From contig SEIO01000005.1 in NCBI GenBank assembly GCA_004145795.1, positions 1-64,000 of the forward strand: a stretch of DNA of 64,000 bases, written 5' to 3'. The stretch's first letter is position 1, and each line of letters starts with the position of its first letter. This stretch comes from Lentibacillus lipolyticus. GTDB lineage: Bacteria > Bacillota > Bacilli > Bacillales > Amphibacillaceae. Below, piece after piece: positions 19,344 through 28,258 of this stretch. The translations under genes were made by a program, and so were the position numbers. The notes below the pieces were generated by a model. That model was not told the DNA's origin and did not search any database. It saw only the letters and a list, made by a program, of their open reading frames with translations.

Positions 19344-20588
19344 CTATTTTAACAAATTATATAAAAGTTCATAACCCTTTAAGACGGTTTGTTTGCGAAC
19401 GGTATTGCGATCTCCGTGAAACGTATATTTTTCCACCTGCTGCTTGCCGGATGTATCATGAAGTGCAATGAACACCGTCCCTGCCGGATGGCCCTCTGAA
19501 CTATCCGGACCGGCGACACCGGTAAAGCTGATGCCAATATCTGCGTTCAATGATGAACAAACATTGGCCGCCATCGTGGATGCGCATGCTTCGCTGACGG
19601 CACCATGCTGTTCTAGCACCTGGGAAGGCACACGCAACAAACTTTCCTTTACATTTGTGTCATAGCAGACAATTCCGCCACGGCATACTTGTGAGGCACC
19701 AGAAACAGCAATCATTTTATCCATAAACATACCGCCCGTTAAACTTTCGGCTGCTGCTATGGTTTTCTCTTGTTCCTTAAGCAAGTTCAGCACCCGTTCT
19801 TCCAGTGACTGTTCGTCTGCACCATAATAATAGTCCCCAATCCTGTCCAGAATGTCCCGTTTTGTCCGCTCTATCAGGGCAAGTGCCGCCTCGTCGGTTG
19901 AAGCCTTTGCCGTCAGACGGATTGCTATACCTTCATTTTGGGCAAGCGGAGCGATTGTCGGGTTCGTCTGCTGTCGGATCAGGTCTTGCAATTCATGTTC
20001 AAGCCGTGATTCACCAATCCCTATGAACCGGAGCATAACCGATTTGATCATCGTATCTTCACCTGTGAGACGCCGGATGTATGGCAATACACTGTCGGTC
20101 ATCATCCGTTTCATTTCCCGTGGCACCCCTGGCATAAAAACCCATGTTTTATCCCCGTGCGGAACTATCATACCAGTGGCCATTCCTGTATGATTTTCCA
20201 GGACGTCTGCTTCGGTGAACACACGTGCCTGTTTACGGTTGTTCGGTGTCATGCTGATTCCCTTGTCAGCAAAGCGTTTTTTTATCTTTTCCATGGATGG
20301 TCCATGCTCAACTATTTCCATGCCGGTCAGCTGCTGGAAGCCCTCTCGTGTTAAGTCATCTTCCGTGGGTCCCAATCCACCTGTTACAATGATAACGTCC
20401 GATCGTTGATTCGAAACGCGGAATTGCTCTTGCACACGCTGGAGGTTATCACCAACAACAGCATGATGATGAACATTCATCCCAATTGCTGCTAATTGTT
20501 TTGATATCCACTGTGCATTCGTATCCGCAATTTGTCCAAGCAATAATTCCGTTCCTACCGCAATGATTTCTGCACTCATTTTTGTCAT
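19344..20588 (-). CDS. cinA: Competence/damage-inducible protein CinA (NMN amidohydrolase type)
   Basis: A 414-residue protein with the two-domain CinA layout. The N-terminal molybdopterin-binding-like (COG1058) domain shows IIAVGTELLLGQ and VTGGLGPTEDD; the C-terminal PncC-like domain has AAAESLTGGMF and GVAGPDSSEGHP. The family acts on ADP-ribose/NMN and is linked to competence and RecA. The start at 20588 overlaps the pgsA stop by one base (TAATG), giving translational coupling with GAGGG ten bases upstream. The recA promoter follows 100 bases on. Confidence 0.94.
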   Translation of the reverse strand: MTKMSAEIIAVGTELLLGQIADTNAQWISKQLAAIGMNVHHHAVVGDNLQRVQEQFRVSNQRSDVIIVTGGLGPTEDDLTREGFQQLTGMEIVEHGPSMEKIKKRFADKGISMTPNNRKQARVFTEADVLENHTGMATGMIVPHGDKTWVFMPGVPREMKRMMTDSVLPYIRRLTGEDTMIKSVMLRFIGIGESRLEHELQDLIRQQTNPTIAPLAQNEGIAIRLTAKASTDEAALALIERTKRDILDRIGDYYYGADEQSLEERVLNLLKEQEKTIAAAESLTGGMFMDKMIAVSGASQVCRGGIVCYDTNVKESLLRVPSQVLEQHGAVSEACASTMAANVCSSLNADIGISFTGVAGPDSSEGHPAGTVFIALHDTSGKQQVEKYTFHGDRNTVRKQTVLKGYELLYNLLK

Positions 20589-21166
20589 TATTTGGAATCC
20601 CTCATTACATGCCAATTTTTAACAAAGTACTCATAGCCTGACAGCACTGTGAAAAATAGTGCTGCGTATAGCATCAGCAACCCAAACGGAAAACCCGCAA
20701 AGGAAAATGGAAAATTATGAAGCAATAAAATAGCGATGGCAATCATTTGGGTAGCTGTTTTTATCTTTCCCATGCTTCCCGCAGCTAATACGATGCCTTC
20801 TCCGGCCGCTACCAAACGCAGTCCGGTTACAGCAAATTCCCTGCTGATGATGACAATGACTACCCAGCCCGGAGCAATGCCCATTTCCACGAGCAAAATA
20901 AGAGCAGAGGCAACAAGCAGCTTGTCTGCAAGCGGGTCTAAAAACTTTCCGAGGTTTGTCACCAGGTTGTACTTCCGTGCGTAATGACCATCAACCCAAT
21001 CAGTCGCCGCTGCAATAATAAATAATAGAGCTGCAGCAAGATGAGATCCAGGCAGCACATTTGCACCAATGTTCCATTCTCCCCAATCAAATGGCACACT
21101 GAGCAAAATAATGAAAATTGGTATTAAAAATATACGTGAAAGCGTCAACTTGTTCGGTAAATTCAT
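20588..21166 (-). CDS. pgsA: CDP-diacylglycerol--glycerol-3-phosphate 3-phosphatidyltransferase
   Basis: A 192-residue integral membrane enzyme making phosphatidylglycerophosphate, the first committed step to phosphatidylglycerol. The CDP-alcohol phosphotransferase motif DG(x)2AR(x)8G(x)3D(x)3D is complete in DWVDGHYARKYN...GKFLDPLAD. Several membrane helices are visible. Its CDP-DAG substrate is made by CdsA, encoded at 58078-58887. The stop overlaps the cinA start by one base. The rodZ terminator lies just upstream. Confidence 0.96.
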   Translation of the reverse strand: MNLPNKLTLSRIFLIPIFIILLSVPFDWGEWNIGANVLPGSHLAAALLFIIAAATDWVDGHYARKYNLVTNLGKFLDPLADKLLVASALILLVEMGIAPGWVVIVIISREFAVTGLRLVAAGEGIVLAAGSMGKIKTATQMIAIAILLLHNFPFSFAGFPFGLLMLYAALFFTVLSGYEYFVKNWHVMRDSK

Positions 21167-21191
21167 AACATTTCCCTCCTGCGTGATAAAA

Positions 21192-21219
21192 ACCCTTCCC
21201 TGTTCATGTTAGGAAGGGT
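21192..21219 (-). terminator. Terminator after rodZ
   Basis: ACCCTTCC pairs with GGAAGGGT over 8 bp, followed by TTTTTA on the minus strand. It lies 15 bases after the rodZ stop and before pgsA, so read-through or a new start is needed for pgsA. Confidence 0.8.
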
Positions 21220-21234
21220 CGAGAATAGCAGCAT

Positions 21235-22182
21235 TTATTCTGATGTTTCTTCTGTTCTGTCGATATTAACCCAGAGACGCTGATACACTTCATCCTTGGG
21301 ATCAATCGGATAAGCAAGGCTGACACCATCAATGGTTATGGTCAGATTTGAGGTGTCTCCGATGTTAAACCATACCCGATCAATGTTCGTTAAATCAAAT
21401 TCAATGGAATCGTCATCGGCTGAAACCATATCCGAATAGAGCGTCTCTCCGTCACCCGTTTCAACGGTCAGCCATGAATCACCGGTAACATTTGCCGTAG
21501 CAGTTACATCATCACTTGCATTTTTAAGTGTGAGGGTCGATTCCGGGGGCAATCCTGATCCGGTTTCTTCGACAACGAGCTTAGGCTGAAGATTGTCGAT
21601 TTTTTTATCATCTGATGAATCATTTTTTTCATCTTTCTGCCCCGGATCCTCCACATTACTATCGCTCTCATCCGTTTCCGTTCCATTTTCATCCTGGTCT
21701 TGTCCATTTCCCTCATCACCGCTGCCGGAATCACGGATAATCGCATTATCTTCTTGCGGCTCTTCCGGCTCCGTACTGTTCTCCGTTTGGTTGTCTTGGG
21801 CAAAAAACCAGAAAACAGCCAAAATGCTAATAATCAGCAGGACAACAATCACCGTCGGTATCAGCGAAAAAATAGAAGCTCGTTTTGCTGGACTATTATC
21901 CTTTCTGGAACGATGAAGATACGTATACTGGGATGTATTCTCTTCTTCTGTCTGCGGTATTTCCTCTTTATGTTCCTCCAACAGTTCTTTTGCGTCCAGT
22001 CCTACTGCTGAGGCATACTCCTTGATAAATGCCCGCGCATAAAATTTGCCGGGAAGAATATCAAAATTCCCTTGCTCAATCGCTTCCAGATATCTTTTTT
22101 GTATTTTTGTCGTTTCCTGCAACCGATCAAGCGAAAGTTTTTTCGCTTCTCTGGCTTCCTTTAGTTTTTCGCCAATTTCCAT
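21235..22182 (-). CDS. rodZ: RodZ-like cell-shape protein (YmfM)
   Basis: A 315-residue protein with a cytoplasmic Cro/CI-type helix-turn-helix (IGEKLKEAREAKKLSLDRLQ, residues 2-21), one membrane helix (IPTVIVVLLIISILAVFWFF, about 108-127), a very acidic Asp/Glu/Asn-rich linker (about 128-195) and a C-terminal DUF4115 domain. RodZ links MreB to the elongation machinery. The acidic external linker is in keeping with a halotolerant host (inference). The ATG at 22182 is preferred over that at 22194 because GGATGGTG precedes it. Confidence 0.88.
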   Translation of the reverse strand: MEIGEKLKEAREAKKLSLDRLQETTKIQKRYLEAIEQGNFDILPGKFYARAFIKEYASAVGLDAKELLEEHKEEIPQTEEENTSQYTYLHRSRKDNSPAKRASIFSLIPTVIVVLLIISILAVFWFFAQDNQTENSTEPEEPQEDNAIIRDSGSGDEGNGQDQDENGTETDESDSNVEDPGQKDEKNDSSDDKKIDNLQPKLVVEETGSGLPPESTLTLKNASDDVTATANVTGDSWLTVETGDGETLYSDMVSADDDSIEFDLTNIDRVWFNIGDTSNLTITIDGVSLAYPIDPKDEVYQRLWVNIDRTEETSE

Positions 22183-22257
22183 GTATAACACCATCCATTT
22201 TTAGAAAACTTGGCTTATCATCGCCCTATTAAAGGCGAAAGCTTCGTTCCTCTCATG

Positions 22258-22288
22258 CAGACAGGAAAGTTCTATACTTCCCTATCTG
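22258..22288 (-). terminator. Hairpin directly after ymfK
   Basis: CAGATAGGGAAGT pairs over 13 bp (with G-U pairs) with ACTTTCCTGTCTG and starts one base after the ymfK stop. No T-run follows on the minus strand, so termination may be weak. Confidence 0.45.
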
Positions 22289-23080
22289 TTAAAAATCAAA
22301 CATTGAAAAACCGTTATCTGGGTTGAATGGATTTTGTTCAACCGGCTCATATGTAATCTCTTCATTTTCGTCGCTGCGAAGTTCAATAATATAGTCAAAA
22401 TCGCTCATTTTATATTCTGTCATCTGAACAAACATATCCGGATGCTCAATAACTTTAACAGCCGGCAGCTGCATAATTTCACGGATCAATTCCCAGTGCT
22501 GTTCATTGGCTTGCCGGGATGAGACAATACCATCAATAATATATAAATAATCACTGCTGTACTCATGCTTAATCAACTCTTTTCGGATGGTTTGCTTGAG
22601 CAGGGTGCTGGATACGAACAGCCAGCGCTTGTTCGCACAGACGCTTGCCGCCACAACCGATTCAGTCTTCCCGACACGCGGCATCCCGCGTATACCAATT
22701 AATTTATGCCCTTCTTTCTTGAATAATTCAGCCATAAAATCCACCAAAATCCCAAGTTCATTCCGGACAAAGCGAAATGTTTTCCGGTCATCCACATCGC
22801 TTTGAATATACCGGCCATGGCGAACAGCCAGCTTATCACGCAATTTAGGCTTACGCATTTTCGTCACTCTGATTGTGTCCATGGTCTCAAGAATTGATTT
22901 CAGCCGGATGATTTGCTCTTCTGTCCTGGATAAAAGCAGCATGCCCCGTCTGGAGTTTTCTACGCCATTAATGGATACAATATTTATGGATAGCATTCCC
23001 AGAAGCGATGATATATCCCCTAATAACCCCGGACGGTTATATTGAATTTCGTATTCAAGGTACCATTCTGTTTTTTCCAT
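22289..23080 (-). CDS. ymfK: DUF3388 protein YmfK (ACT-like domain plus P-loop)
   Basis: A 263-residue member of the conserved Bacillaceae DUF3388 family; its function is unknown. The N-terminus (YEIQYNRPGLLGDISSLLGM) looks like an ACT ligand-binding domain. The centre has GMPRVGKT, which fits a Walker A P-loop, followed by segments resembling a small ATPase. The start at 23080 follows GAGGGG; the longer frame adds 11 residues with no ribosome site. It stands between terminators, next to rodZ, in conserved B. subtilis order. Confidence 0.85.
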   Translation of the reverse strand: MEKTEWYLEYEIQYNRPGLLGDISSLLGMLSINIVSINGVENSRRGMLLLSRTEEQIIRLKSILETMDTIRVTKMRKPKLRDKLAVRHGRYIQSDVDDRKTFRFVRNELGILVDFMAELFKKEGHKLIGIRGMPRVGKTESVVAASVCANKRWLFVSSTLLKQTIRKELIKHEYSSDYLYIIDGIVSSRQANEQHWELIREIMQLPAVKVIEHPDMFVQMTEYKMSDFDYIIELRSDENEEITYEPVEQNPFNPDNGFSMFDF

Positions 23081-23178
23081 AGTCAGCCCCTCAAAACATG
23101 CTTTCGATTTCATAACATATCCATAATACTATAATAAAGTATTTTACGCATTGTGAAAAGGAAATGGCGTTAAAAAAT

Positions 23179-23208
23179 AAAGAAGCTGTACGTGCTGACA
23201 GCTTCTTT
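23179..23208 (-). terminator. Terminator after ymfJ
   Basis: AAAGAAGCTGT pairs perfectly with ACAGCTTCTTT over 11 bp, and ATTTTTT follows on the minus strand. Confidence 0.9.
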
Positions 23209-23219
23209 ATCGTGTAACA

Positions 23220-23480
23220 TTATTGGGCGTTTCCTTGATTCTGTACAAGTTTGACCATGGCGTTGGCAATTGCCTGGCGTTCTTCCGTCGATGCAGCAGT
23301 CCAGATTTCCTGGAGAACAGCTTCTTCACTATTTTGGGGGTTTGTGCTTTGTGCTAAATAGTCACCGACTTCATACGCCATATTTGATATTGTCTGTTGC
23401 CCCATTCCTTGTGATTGCGCTTGTTCAAGTCTGCTGGCCAAAAAGTCTTTCCATGTGTCAAAATTATCAAGAACAGACAT
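23220..23480 (-). CDS. ymfJ: DUF3243 protein YmfJ
   Basis: An 86-residue small acidic protein of the DUF3243 family, conserved between the EF-P modification gene ymfI and ymfK in Bacillaceae. Recognisable segments are FDTWKDFLASRLEQAQ and the helical C-terminus EERQAIANAMVKLVQ. The function is unknown. It ends just before a strong terminator and is probably the last gene of the ymfF-ymfH-ymfI-ymfJ unit. Confidence 0.85.
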   Translation of the reverse strand: MSVLDNFDTWKDFLASRLEQAQSQGMGQQTISNMAYEVGDYLAQSTNPQNSEEAVLQEIWTAASTEERQAIANAMVKLVQNQGNAQ

Positions 23481-23551
23481 CCAAATCTGCCTCCTTCATT
23501 AATTGTTGCATGTTTAGTGTTTGACTTATCGGCCTGATTATACATACCTGT

Positions 23552-24274
23552 TCAAGACATCCAGCCACCTGTTACATGAATGATCTCCCCGTTGATGTAT
23601 CCGGATTTGTCACTCATCAGAAAGCTGACCGTATTGGCAACATCCTCAACTGTTCCGGCTCTGCTTGCCGGGATATCCTGAATAATTATTTCCTTCTCAC
23701 CTGCAGGGAGATGGCCATTCATTTTTGTATCAATAAAACCCGGACTTACCGCATTAACAGAAATTCCTGACGGTGCCACTTCTTTGGCGAGTGCTTTCAC
23801 AAAACTGTTTTGCGCCCCTTTCACCGAGGAATACACCACTTCATTGCTCGCGCCCACTTCTCCCCAAACAGACGTAACAACAATAATCTTTCCCTTTTTG
23901 CGGGCAATCATTTGGGGAAGCACATGTTTGGAAATGAGCCATGGCGCTTTTACATGCAGTTTCAGCATACTGTCCATAACCGCCTCATCCGTGTCCTGGA
24001 AAAGCCCGTAATACGCCTTCCCTCCCGCAAAGATAACGGCATCAACTGGAAGTGTCAGCTGCTCCAAAAAGTGGTTCAGCCCACCCGCCGTACTGAGATC
24101 AGCTTGTATTTCCATCAGGATGGATTCCTGATGCAGACTTGTTTTATTTGCTTCCAGTGCCTGTTTATTTTGATGATAATGCAAAATCAGCTGGTCACCT
24201 TCCGTGGCAAACTGCTTATAAATGGCGGTGCCAATATCCCCACTTGCACCAATAATCAATATGTTTCTCCCCAT
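23552..24274 (-). CDS. ymfI: EF-P 5-aminopentanone reductase (SDR family, YmfI)
   Basis: A 240-residue short-chain dehydrogenase. In B. subtilis YmfI reduces the 5-aminopentanone group on Lys32 of elongation factor P to 5-aminopentanol, which helps swarming. The NAD(P)-binding GASGDIGTAI is at residues 9-18, the catalytic Ser-Tyr-Lys set lies around TSVWGEV and VVYSSVKGA, and the C-terminus SGYINGEIIHVTGGW is typical. It follows ymfH by eight bases, and ymfF/ymfH belong to the same pathway by NCBI naming. Confidence 0.92.
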   Translation of the reverse strand: MGRNILIIGASGDIGTAIYKQFATEGDQLILHYHQNKQALEANKTSLHQESILMEIQADLSTAGGLNHFLEQLTLPVDAVIFAGGKAYYGLFQDTDEAVMDSMLKLHVKAPWLISKHVLPQMIARKKGKIIVVTSVWGEVGASNEVVYSSVKGAQNSFVKALAKEVAPSGISVNAVSPGFIDTKMNGHLPAGEKEIIIQDIPASRAGTVEDVANTVSFLMSDKSGYINGEIIHVTGGWMS

Positions 24275-24282
24275 ACAATCCC

Positions 24283-25566
24283 CTATTCGTTTACAATTTT
24301 GGTAACAGCAATGCGGTCCTCATCAATCCAGCCCCTGATAAACGTGTTAAAACGCTCCACTGTCAATGACTGGATTGCAGGTATAACGCGGAACAAATCA
24401 ACACCTACTGTGTCATAGTGAATATATTTATTGGCTATAAACTCCAATGAATTCATGGCGCGCAGCATCTGCCCGATTTTTTTCTTTTTCATGCGTTCAA
24501 CTTCCTCAGTAGTGAACGACTTCTTATTAGTTGATTGCAGCAGCTGGATAGCCTTTTCACTAAACCGGTCCGGGTCCGCTGTGTTCCCGCCAATAATGGA
24601 GTATCCAAAGTTTTTCTCTACATTTGTTTCGAAAAAAAAGCTTTCATCGATCAGTTGTTCCTCATACAATTCCCGATAAAAAGGCCCACCTTTTGAAAAA
24701 TAAAAATCAAGAATCATACTTTGCAGCAAATCCTTTTCCAGAAAAGCCTCGCCTCTGAGCTCCTCTGCTGATTCTTTAAGGCCAATTGTACATTTCGGAA
24801 TGGATACAGGCATGGCAATTTTGTTCTCTTTCTGTGCAGCTGAGGCCGGCTCCTGAGGATACTCCCGTTTGACTTCTGTCATCTCGGGAAAGTTCTTCGC
24901 TTCCTGGTTATTGCGGATCAGTTCCATCATCTTTTCAGCCTCAAAATTCCCGGCCATAAACAGGGTCATGTTGCCTGGGTGATAAAACGTATGATAACAC
25001 GTATATAAATCATCTTTGGTAATCGTACGGATGGAATCGACTGTTCCAGCAATATCAATCTTAACTGGATGATGGTGAAACAGGCTCTGCAGCGTTCCCA
25101 TGAATGCCTGCCATTCAGGCTGATCATTGTACATCTCGATTTCTTGTGCAATAATCCCCTTTTCTTTTTCAACCGACTGTTCGGAAAAATAAGGATTCTG
25201 TACAAAATCAAGCAACGTTTGCACATTTTTATTTATCTGATCTGTAGCTGCAAACAAATAGGCTGTTTTGGTGAATGACGTATATGCGTTTGCCGAAGCT
25301 CCCTGTTTACCGAAATCGGCAAACACATCCCGATCCTCTTTTTCAAACATTTTATGTTCAAGAAAGTGAGCAACCCCTTCTGGAACAGTGGTTTGTTCTG
25401 TTTGGCCAATCGGAACAAACGTTTGATCGATGGAACCATAATCGGTTGAAAAGACACCGTATGTTTTGGCCATTTCAGGTTTCGGCAACAAATAGACAGT
25501 TAAGCCATTTGCGAGTTCTTCTTTATAAATAACCTCTTCAATCCGGTCGTATGTTAATTTATTCAT
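24283..25566 (-). CDS. ymfH: M16 peptidase YmfH (EF-P modification-associated, HxxEH present)
   Basis: A 427-residue member of the M16 (pitrilysin/mitochondrial-processing-peptidase-like) family. The inverted zinc motif HFLEH is present near residue 67, with the distal glutamate expected in VEKEKGIIAQEIEMY. It overlaps the ymfF stop by eight bases, so the two are co-translated. By analogy with M16B pairs, YmfH would supply catalysis and YmfF the partner fold. The role in EF-P 5-aminopentanol modification is known only by association. Confidence 0.92.
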   Translation of the reverse strand: MNKLTYDRIEEVIYKEELANGLTVYLLPKPEMAKTYGVFSTDYGSIDQTFVPIGQTEQTTVPEGVAHFLEHKMFEKEDRDVFADFGKQGASANAYTSFTKTAYLFAATDQINKNVQTLLDFVQNPYFSEQSVEKEKGIIAQEIEMYNDQPEWQAFMGTLQSLFHHHPVKIDIAGTVDSIRTITKDDLYTCYHTFYHPGNMTLFMAGNFEAEKMMELIRNNQEAKNFPEMTEVKREYPQEPASAAQKENKIAMPVSIPKCTIGLKESAEELRGEAFLEKDLLQSMILDFYFSKGGPFYRELYEEQLIDESFFFETNVEKNFGYSIIGGNTADPDRFSEKAIQLLQSTNKKSFTTEEVERMKKKKIGQMLRAMNSLEFIANKYIHYDTVGVDLFRVIPAIQSLTVERFNTFIRGWIDEDRIAVTKIVNE

Positions 25567-26851
25567 CCAACTCGCCCCCTTTGCTGGTCAGCAAATAAAT
25601 TGTATCTAACTCGCATTTGTTTGCTGCATGAACCACATCTTCTTTACGAACGCTTTTAATATCTTCTATCAGCTGATCAGGTGATCTGTCCGTACCGGCT
25701 ACAACCTGCTGATACAACAGTTCAACCAGCCCTTTAGCATCATCCATCGTTTCCAGCAGCTGATTAATGATGAGCGCCTTGGTATCCTTCATTTCTTCTT
25801 CCGTGAAGTCACCGTTTTTCATTGCCTTTAGCTGTTCTTCAATAATTTGTCTCGCCTGGCCATAATCATCCGGTGCAATGCCGCTGAATACAAACAAGAG
25901 TCCTTTATGACTTTCCAATCGGGATGCAGCATAATAGGCCAGACTGTTTTTTTCACGTACATTGATAAATAACTTGGAACTTGGGAAACCGCCAAACAAG
26001 CCGTTAAACACATGCAGTGCACCATAATCATCGTCTGCATATGTTATATTTGTCCGGTATCCGAAGTGAAGCTTTGCCTGCTGGACATTCTGGGTTTCAA
26101 TGATTTCATTCGGCTGCTGTAACTGTTTGCCTTTGTCGGGTTTTTCTGCAGTCGTTGTCTCAGATTCCTGTTTACGTCCAAATGCCTGTGTCACTTTTTC
26201 TTCCATGACTGTACTGTCAAAGTCACCTGCTACATAAACATCAAGCTGATCATTATTCAAAACAGACTGATAATAGGCATACAGATTTTCCGGAGTGATG
26301 GACTCCAGGTCTTCCTTATAACCATGAATATGCAGGCTGTATCGTTCGTCGCTGCACATTTCATCGATTAAACGCATATTGGCGTAACGCATCTTATCAT
26401 CTTTGACACTGCCTATTTTCTGTCGTAATGTATCTTTTTCCCTGTTCACAATGGATGGTAAAAAGGCATCATGTTCATTAGCGGGGTTAAAAATAATTTC
26501 GTTTAATAAGCTAATTGCTTCATCCATAATCGACGATTCATTCGATATGAATTTCTGGTTAGCTATCTCTAGACGGATCGTTATAATATGATAATCGCCT
26601 TTTTTGGATCCATCCACCGATAATACGGCCCCATACAATTCATCAAGCTTTGCCTGAATAGCACTCCTATCCGGATAGGTAACCGTTCCTTGCTGCAGGA
26701 CATACGGCAGCAACGCACGCTTGGTTATCGTCTCTCTTGTCAGAGGTGCCCTCCATTTTGCAGTAATGCTAACCGTTTTAAACTTTTCAGTTGGGACAAG
26801 GTGTATATTGGTTCCATTCTCGCGAACAATCATCTCCCGCGTCTCGGTCAT
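25559..26851 (-). CDS. ymfF: M16-fold protein YmfF (EF-P modification-associated, no HxxEH)
   Basis: A 430-residue M16-fold protein. Where the zinc motif should be, the sequence reads RALLPYVLQQGT, so the HxxEH residues are missing and it should be non-catalytic. The overall fold is retained (for example LYAYYQSVLNNDQLDVYVAGD and ARQIIEEQL). It probably pairs with the active subunit YmfH. The ATG at 26851 has GGGAGG seven bases upstream; a TTG precedes it by one codon. It opens the ymfF-H-I-J unit. Confidence 0.9.
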   Translation of the reverse strand: MTETREMIVRENGTNIHLVPTEKFKTVSITAKWRAPLTRETITKRALLPYVLQQGTVTYPDRSAIQAKLDELYGAVLSVDGSKKGDYHIITIRLEIANQKFISNESSIMDEAISLLNEIIFNPANEHDAFLPSIVNREKDTLRQKIGSVKDDKMRYANMRLIDEMCSDERYSLHIHGYKEDLESITPENLYAYYQSVLNNDQLDVYVAGDFDSTVMEEKVTQAFGRKQESETTTAEKPDKGKQLQQPNEIIETQNVQQAKLHFGYRTNITYADDDYGALHVFNGLFGGFPSSKLFINVREKNSLAYYAASRLESHKGLLFVFSGIAPDDYGQARQIIEEQLKAMKNGDFTEEEMKDTKALIINQLLETMDDAKGLVELLYQQVVAGTDRSPDQLIEDIKSVRKEDVVHAANKCELDTIYLLTSKGGELDE

Positions 26852-26918
26852 CAAAGCGCCTCCCTTATATATGTAATAAAAATGAGCACACAGTTATAGT
26901 ATGCACTTATCTTTCCAT

Positions 26919-26945
26919 ATTATAGTCAAAATTCCGGGTTATCAA
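26919..26945 (-). promoter_or_regulatory. Weak sigma-A promoter candidate before ymfF
   Basis: Minus strand TTGATA (26940-26945) and TATAAT (26919-26924). The 15-base spacer is short for sigma-A, which lowers confidence. It lies about 70 bases upstream of ymfF. Confidence 0.4.
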
Positions 26946-27290
26946 GCGAATCATAGCAAATGCTAACAGCACATACATTGCCAATTTACCTGTATACCAA
27001 AAGCCTGAGTCGCATACTTTGCAACTCAGGCGGTAAGAACTACAATTATCTCGTTCCTTTAATATATGGCTCCCCATTCGCTCGTGGTGCCTCCGCACGA
27101 CCAATAAGGCTATTGGCTATAAATTGGAAGACGCTATTAAAACGGTTGCAGGACATATGCGGATATAAACTTCAGAATTGTGGAAACTGTAGTTGAGGCG
27201 ATGACATTGCAGAAGCTGTTGATGAGTGGAAACAGAAAATTGCTAATGGCGAATCACCTCCTAAACGTGATTATCACTTAACGAAAACCC
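26946..27290. other. Intergenic region with terminator and possible decayed coding remnant
   Basis: The gap between ymfF and ymfC holds a terminator hairpin at 27003-27031. On the plus strand, 27109-27289 looks coding-like but is broken: GYKLEDAIKTVAGHMRI ends at a stop, and in a shifted frame EAVDEWKQKIANGESPPKR runs into the ymfC 3' end. No family was recognised. B. subtilis carries other genes (such as ymfD) near here, and none of them is present. Confidence 0.4.
27003..27031 (-). terminator. Terminator downstream of ymfC
   Basis: GCCTGAGT pairs with ACTCAGGC, with an inner TGC/GCA pairing across one mismatch, and TTTTGG follows on the minus strand. It lies about 260 bases after ymfC and just upstream of the ymfF promoter candidate. 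Confidence 0.7.
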
Positions 27291-28016
27291 TTACAACCTC
27301 TTCCTTAAAACGTGGAAACTGAACATATCCGAACGGAAAAAGTTTGCCGAATATAAAACTGGGTCATCATCGGCTGTGTAATGCATTTGTTTCAGCAGCA
27401 GCAGCGACTGTTCAGGATCACATTTCAATATTTCATAAATCCGGTCGTGGTAACTGACAGGTTCAATATATGTGACCGCATAGGCTATCCTGTTACCTGA
27501 GTGCTCTTCCATTAGCTTGAATAACGAGTCAGATTGATGAACCCTATCAATCGGCACAAGTCCCTCAGGCAACTTATCAATACAAAATACGACCGGGGCA
27601 TTGTCCGCCGTCCGAACCCGTTCAATTTTCACAAGGGAATCCACTTCTCTCGGCGCAAATTTTCGCTGCTCGTCCTCTGTCGACTCAAGGAACTCTGTTG
27701 TCAAAAACTGTGACCCAGGCGTTTTACCGGATTGCTCAATCATATAGGTTACACTGTTCAGTTGTTCAATCCCTGATGAAAAAATTGGTTTAGGATTGAC
27801 AAATGTCCCAACCCCATGTCTGCGCGTTAGAATATTTTCTTCTTCCAAAATTCGCAATGCTTCTCTTAATGTTGCACGGGAGATACCCAATTCCTTAGAC
27901 AGCTGGAATTCGGAAGGCAGCTTTTGCATCGGTTGATATTTACCGCTTTCAATATCATTCTTAATCTGATCAATCACTTGCAAATATAAATGGCGTGAAT
28001 CTATTTTCAGCGACAT
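27291..28016 (-). CDS. ymfC: GntR/HutC-family transcriptional regulator (YmfC)
   Basis: A 241-residue regulator with an N-terminal GntR winged helix ([20 protein letters not shown] and [19 protein letters not shown], about 27-66) and a C-terminal UTRA ligand-binding domain. The effector is unknown; UTRA domains often bind sugar phosphates. An AAAGGGGGG ribosome site precedes the ATG. No transporter or catabolic gene lies beside it to indicate a target. A palindrome upstream may be its own operator. Confidence 0.88.
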   Translation of the reverse strand: MSLKIDSRHLYLQVIDQIKNDIESGKYQPMQKLPSEFQLSKELGISRATLREALRILEEENILTRRHGVGTFVNPKPIFSSGIEQLNSVTYMIEQSGKTPGSQFLTTEFLESTEDEQRKFAPREVDSLVKIERVRTADNAPVVFCIDKLPEGLVPIDRVHQSDSLFKLMEEHSGNRIAYAVTYIEPVSYHDRIYEILKCDPEQSLLLLKQMHYTADDDPVLYSANFFRSDMFSFHVLRKRL

Positions 28017-28055
28017 GTTGTCCCCCCTTTTGTTTTCACGAGCTTAAGAAATCTG

Positions 28056-28066
28056 ACATCTGATGT
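28056..28066. promoter_or_regulatory. Operator candidate upstream of ymfC
   Basis: ACATC-T-GATGT is a perfect 11-bp palindrome about 40 bases before the ymfC start, followed by two TTTGAC-like repeats. Short imperfect palindromes at this distance are typical of GntR autoregulation; binding here is inferred. Confidence 0.35.
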
Positions 28067-28213
28067 TTGACGTTTGACTGTTTAAGTCGACATAAATATA
28101 ACATTTTCCACATGATAAATAAATAGATTCCGGTGAAGTTTAGCAATTTTTTCAGATTAAAGGCCTAGGCAAATTTCCCCTTTTGGACACTTAGCCTATT
28201 ACTTTTATGCACA

Positions 28214-28250
28214 GGAAGGACAGCAATACGAAAAGAATTGCTGTCCTTCC
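28214..28250 (-). terminator. 14-bp hairpin after spoIIIE without T-run
   Basis: GGAAGGACAGCAAT pairs perfectly with ATTGCTGTCCTTCC around a nine-base loop, eight bases after the spoIIIE stop. Neither strand has a good T-run after it, so it may be an mRNA-stabilising 3' hairpin rather than a strong terminator. Confidence 0.55.
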
Positions 28251-28258
28251 GGCAATGG

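Noticed and set aside
26907-27104. 65-codon minus-strand frame in the ymfF-ymfC gap
   Set aside because: It spans a terminator hairpin and a promoter-like region and has no ribosome site or family match.
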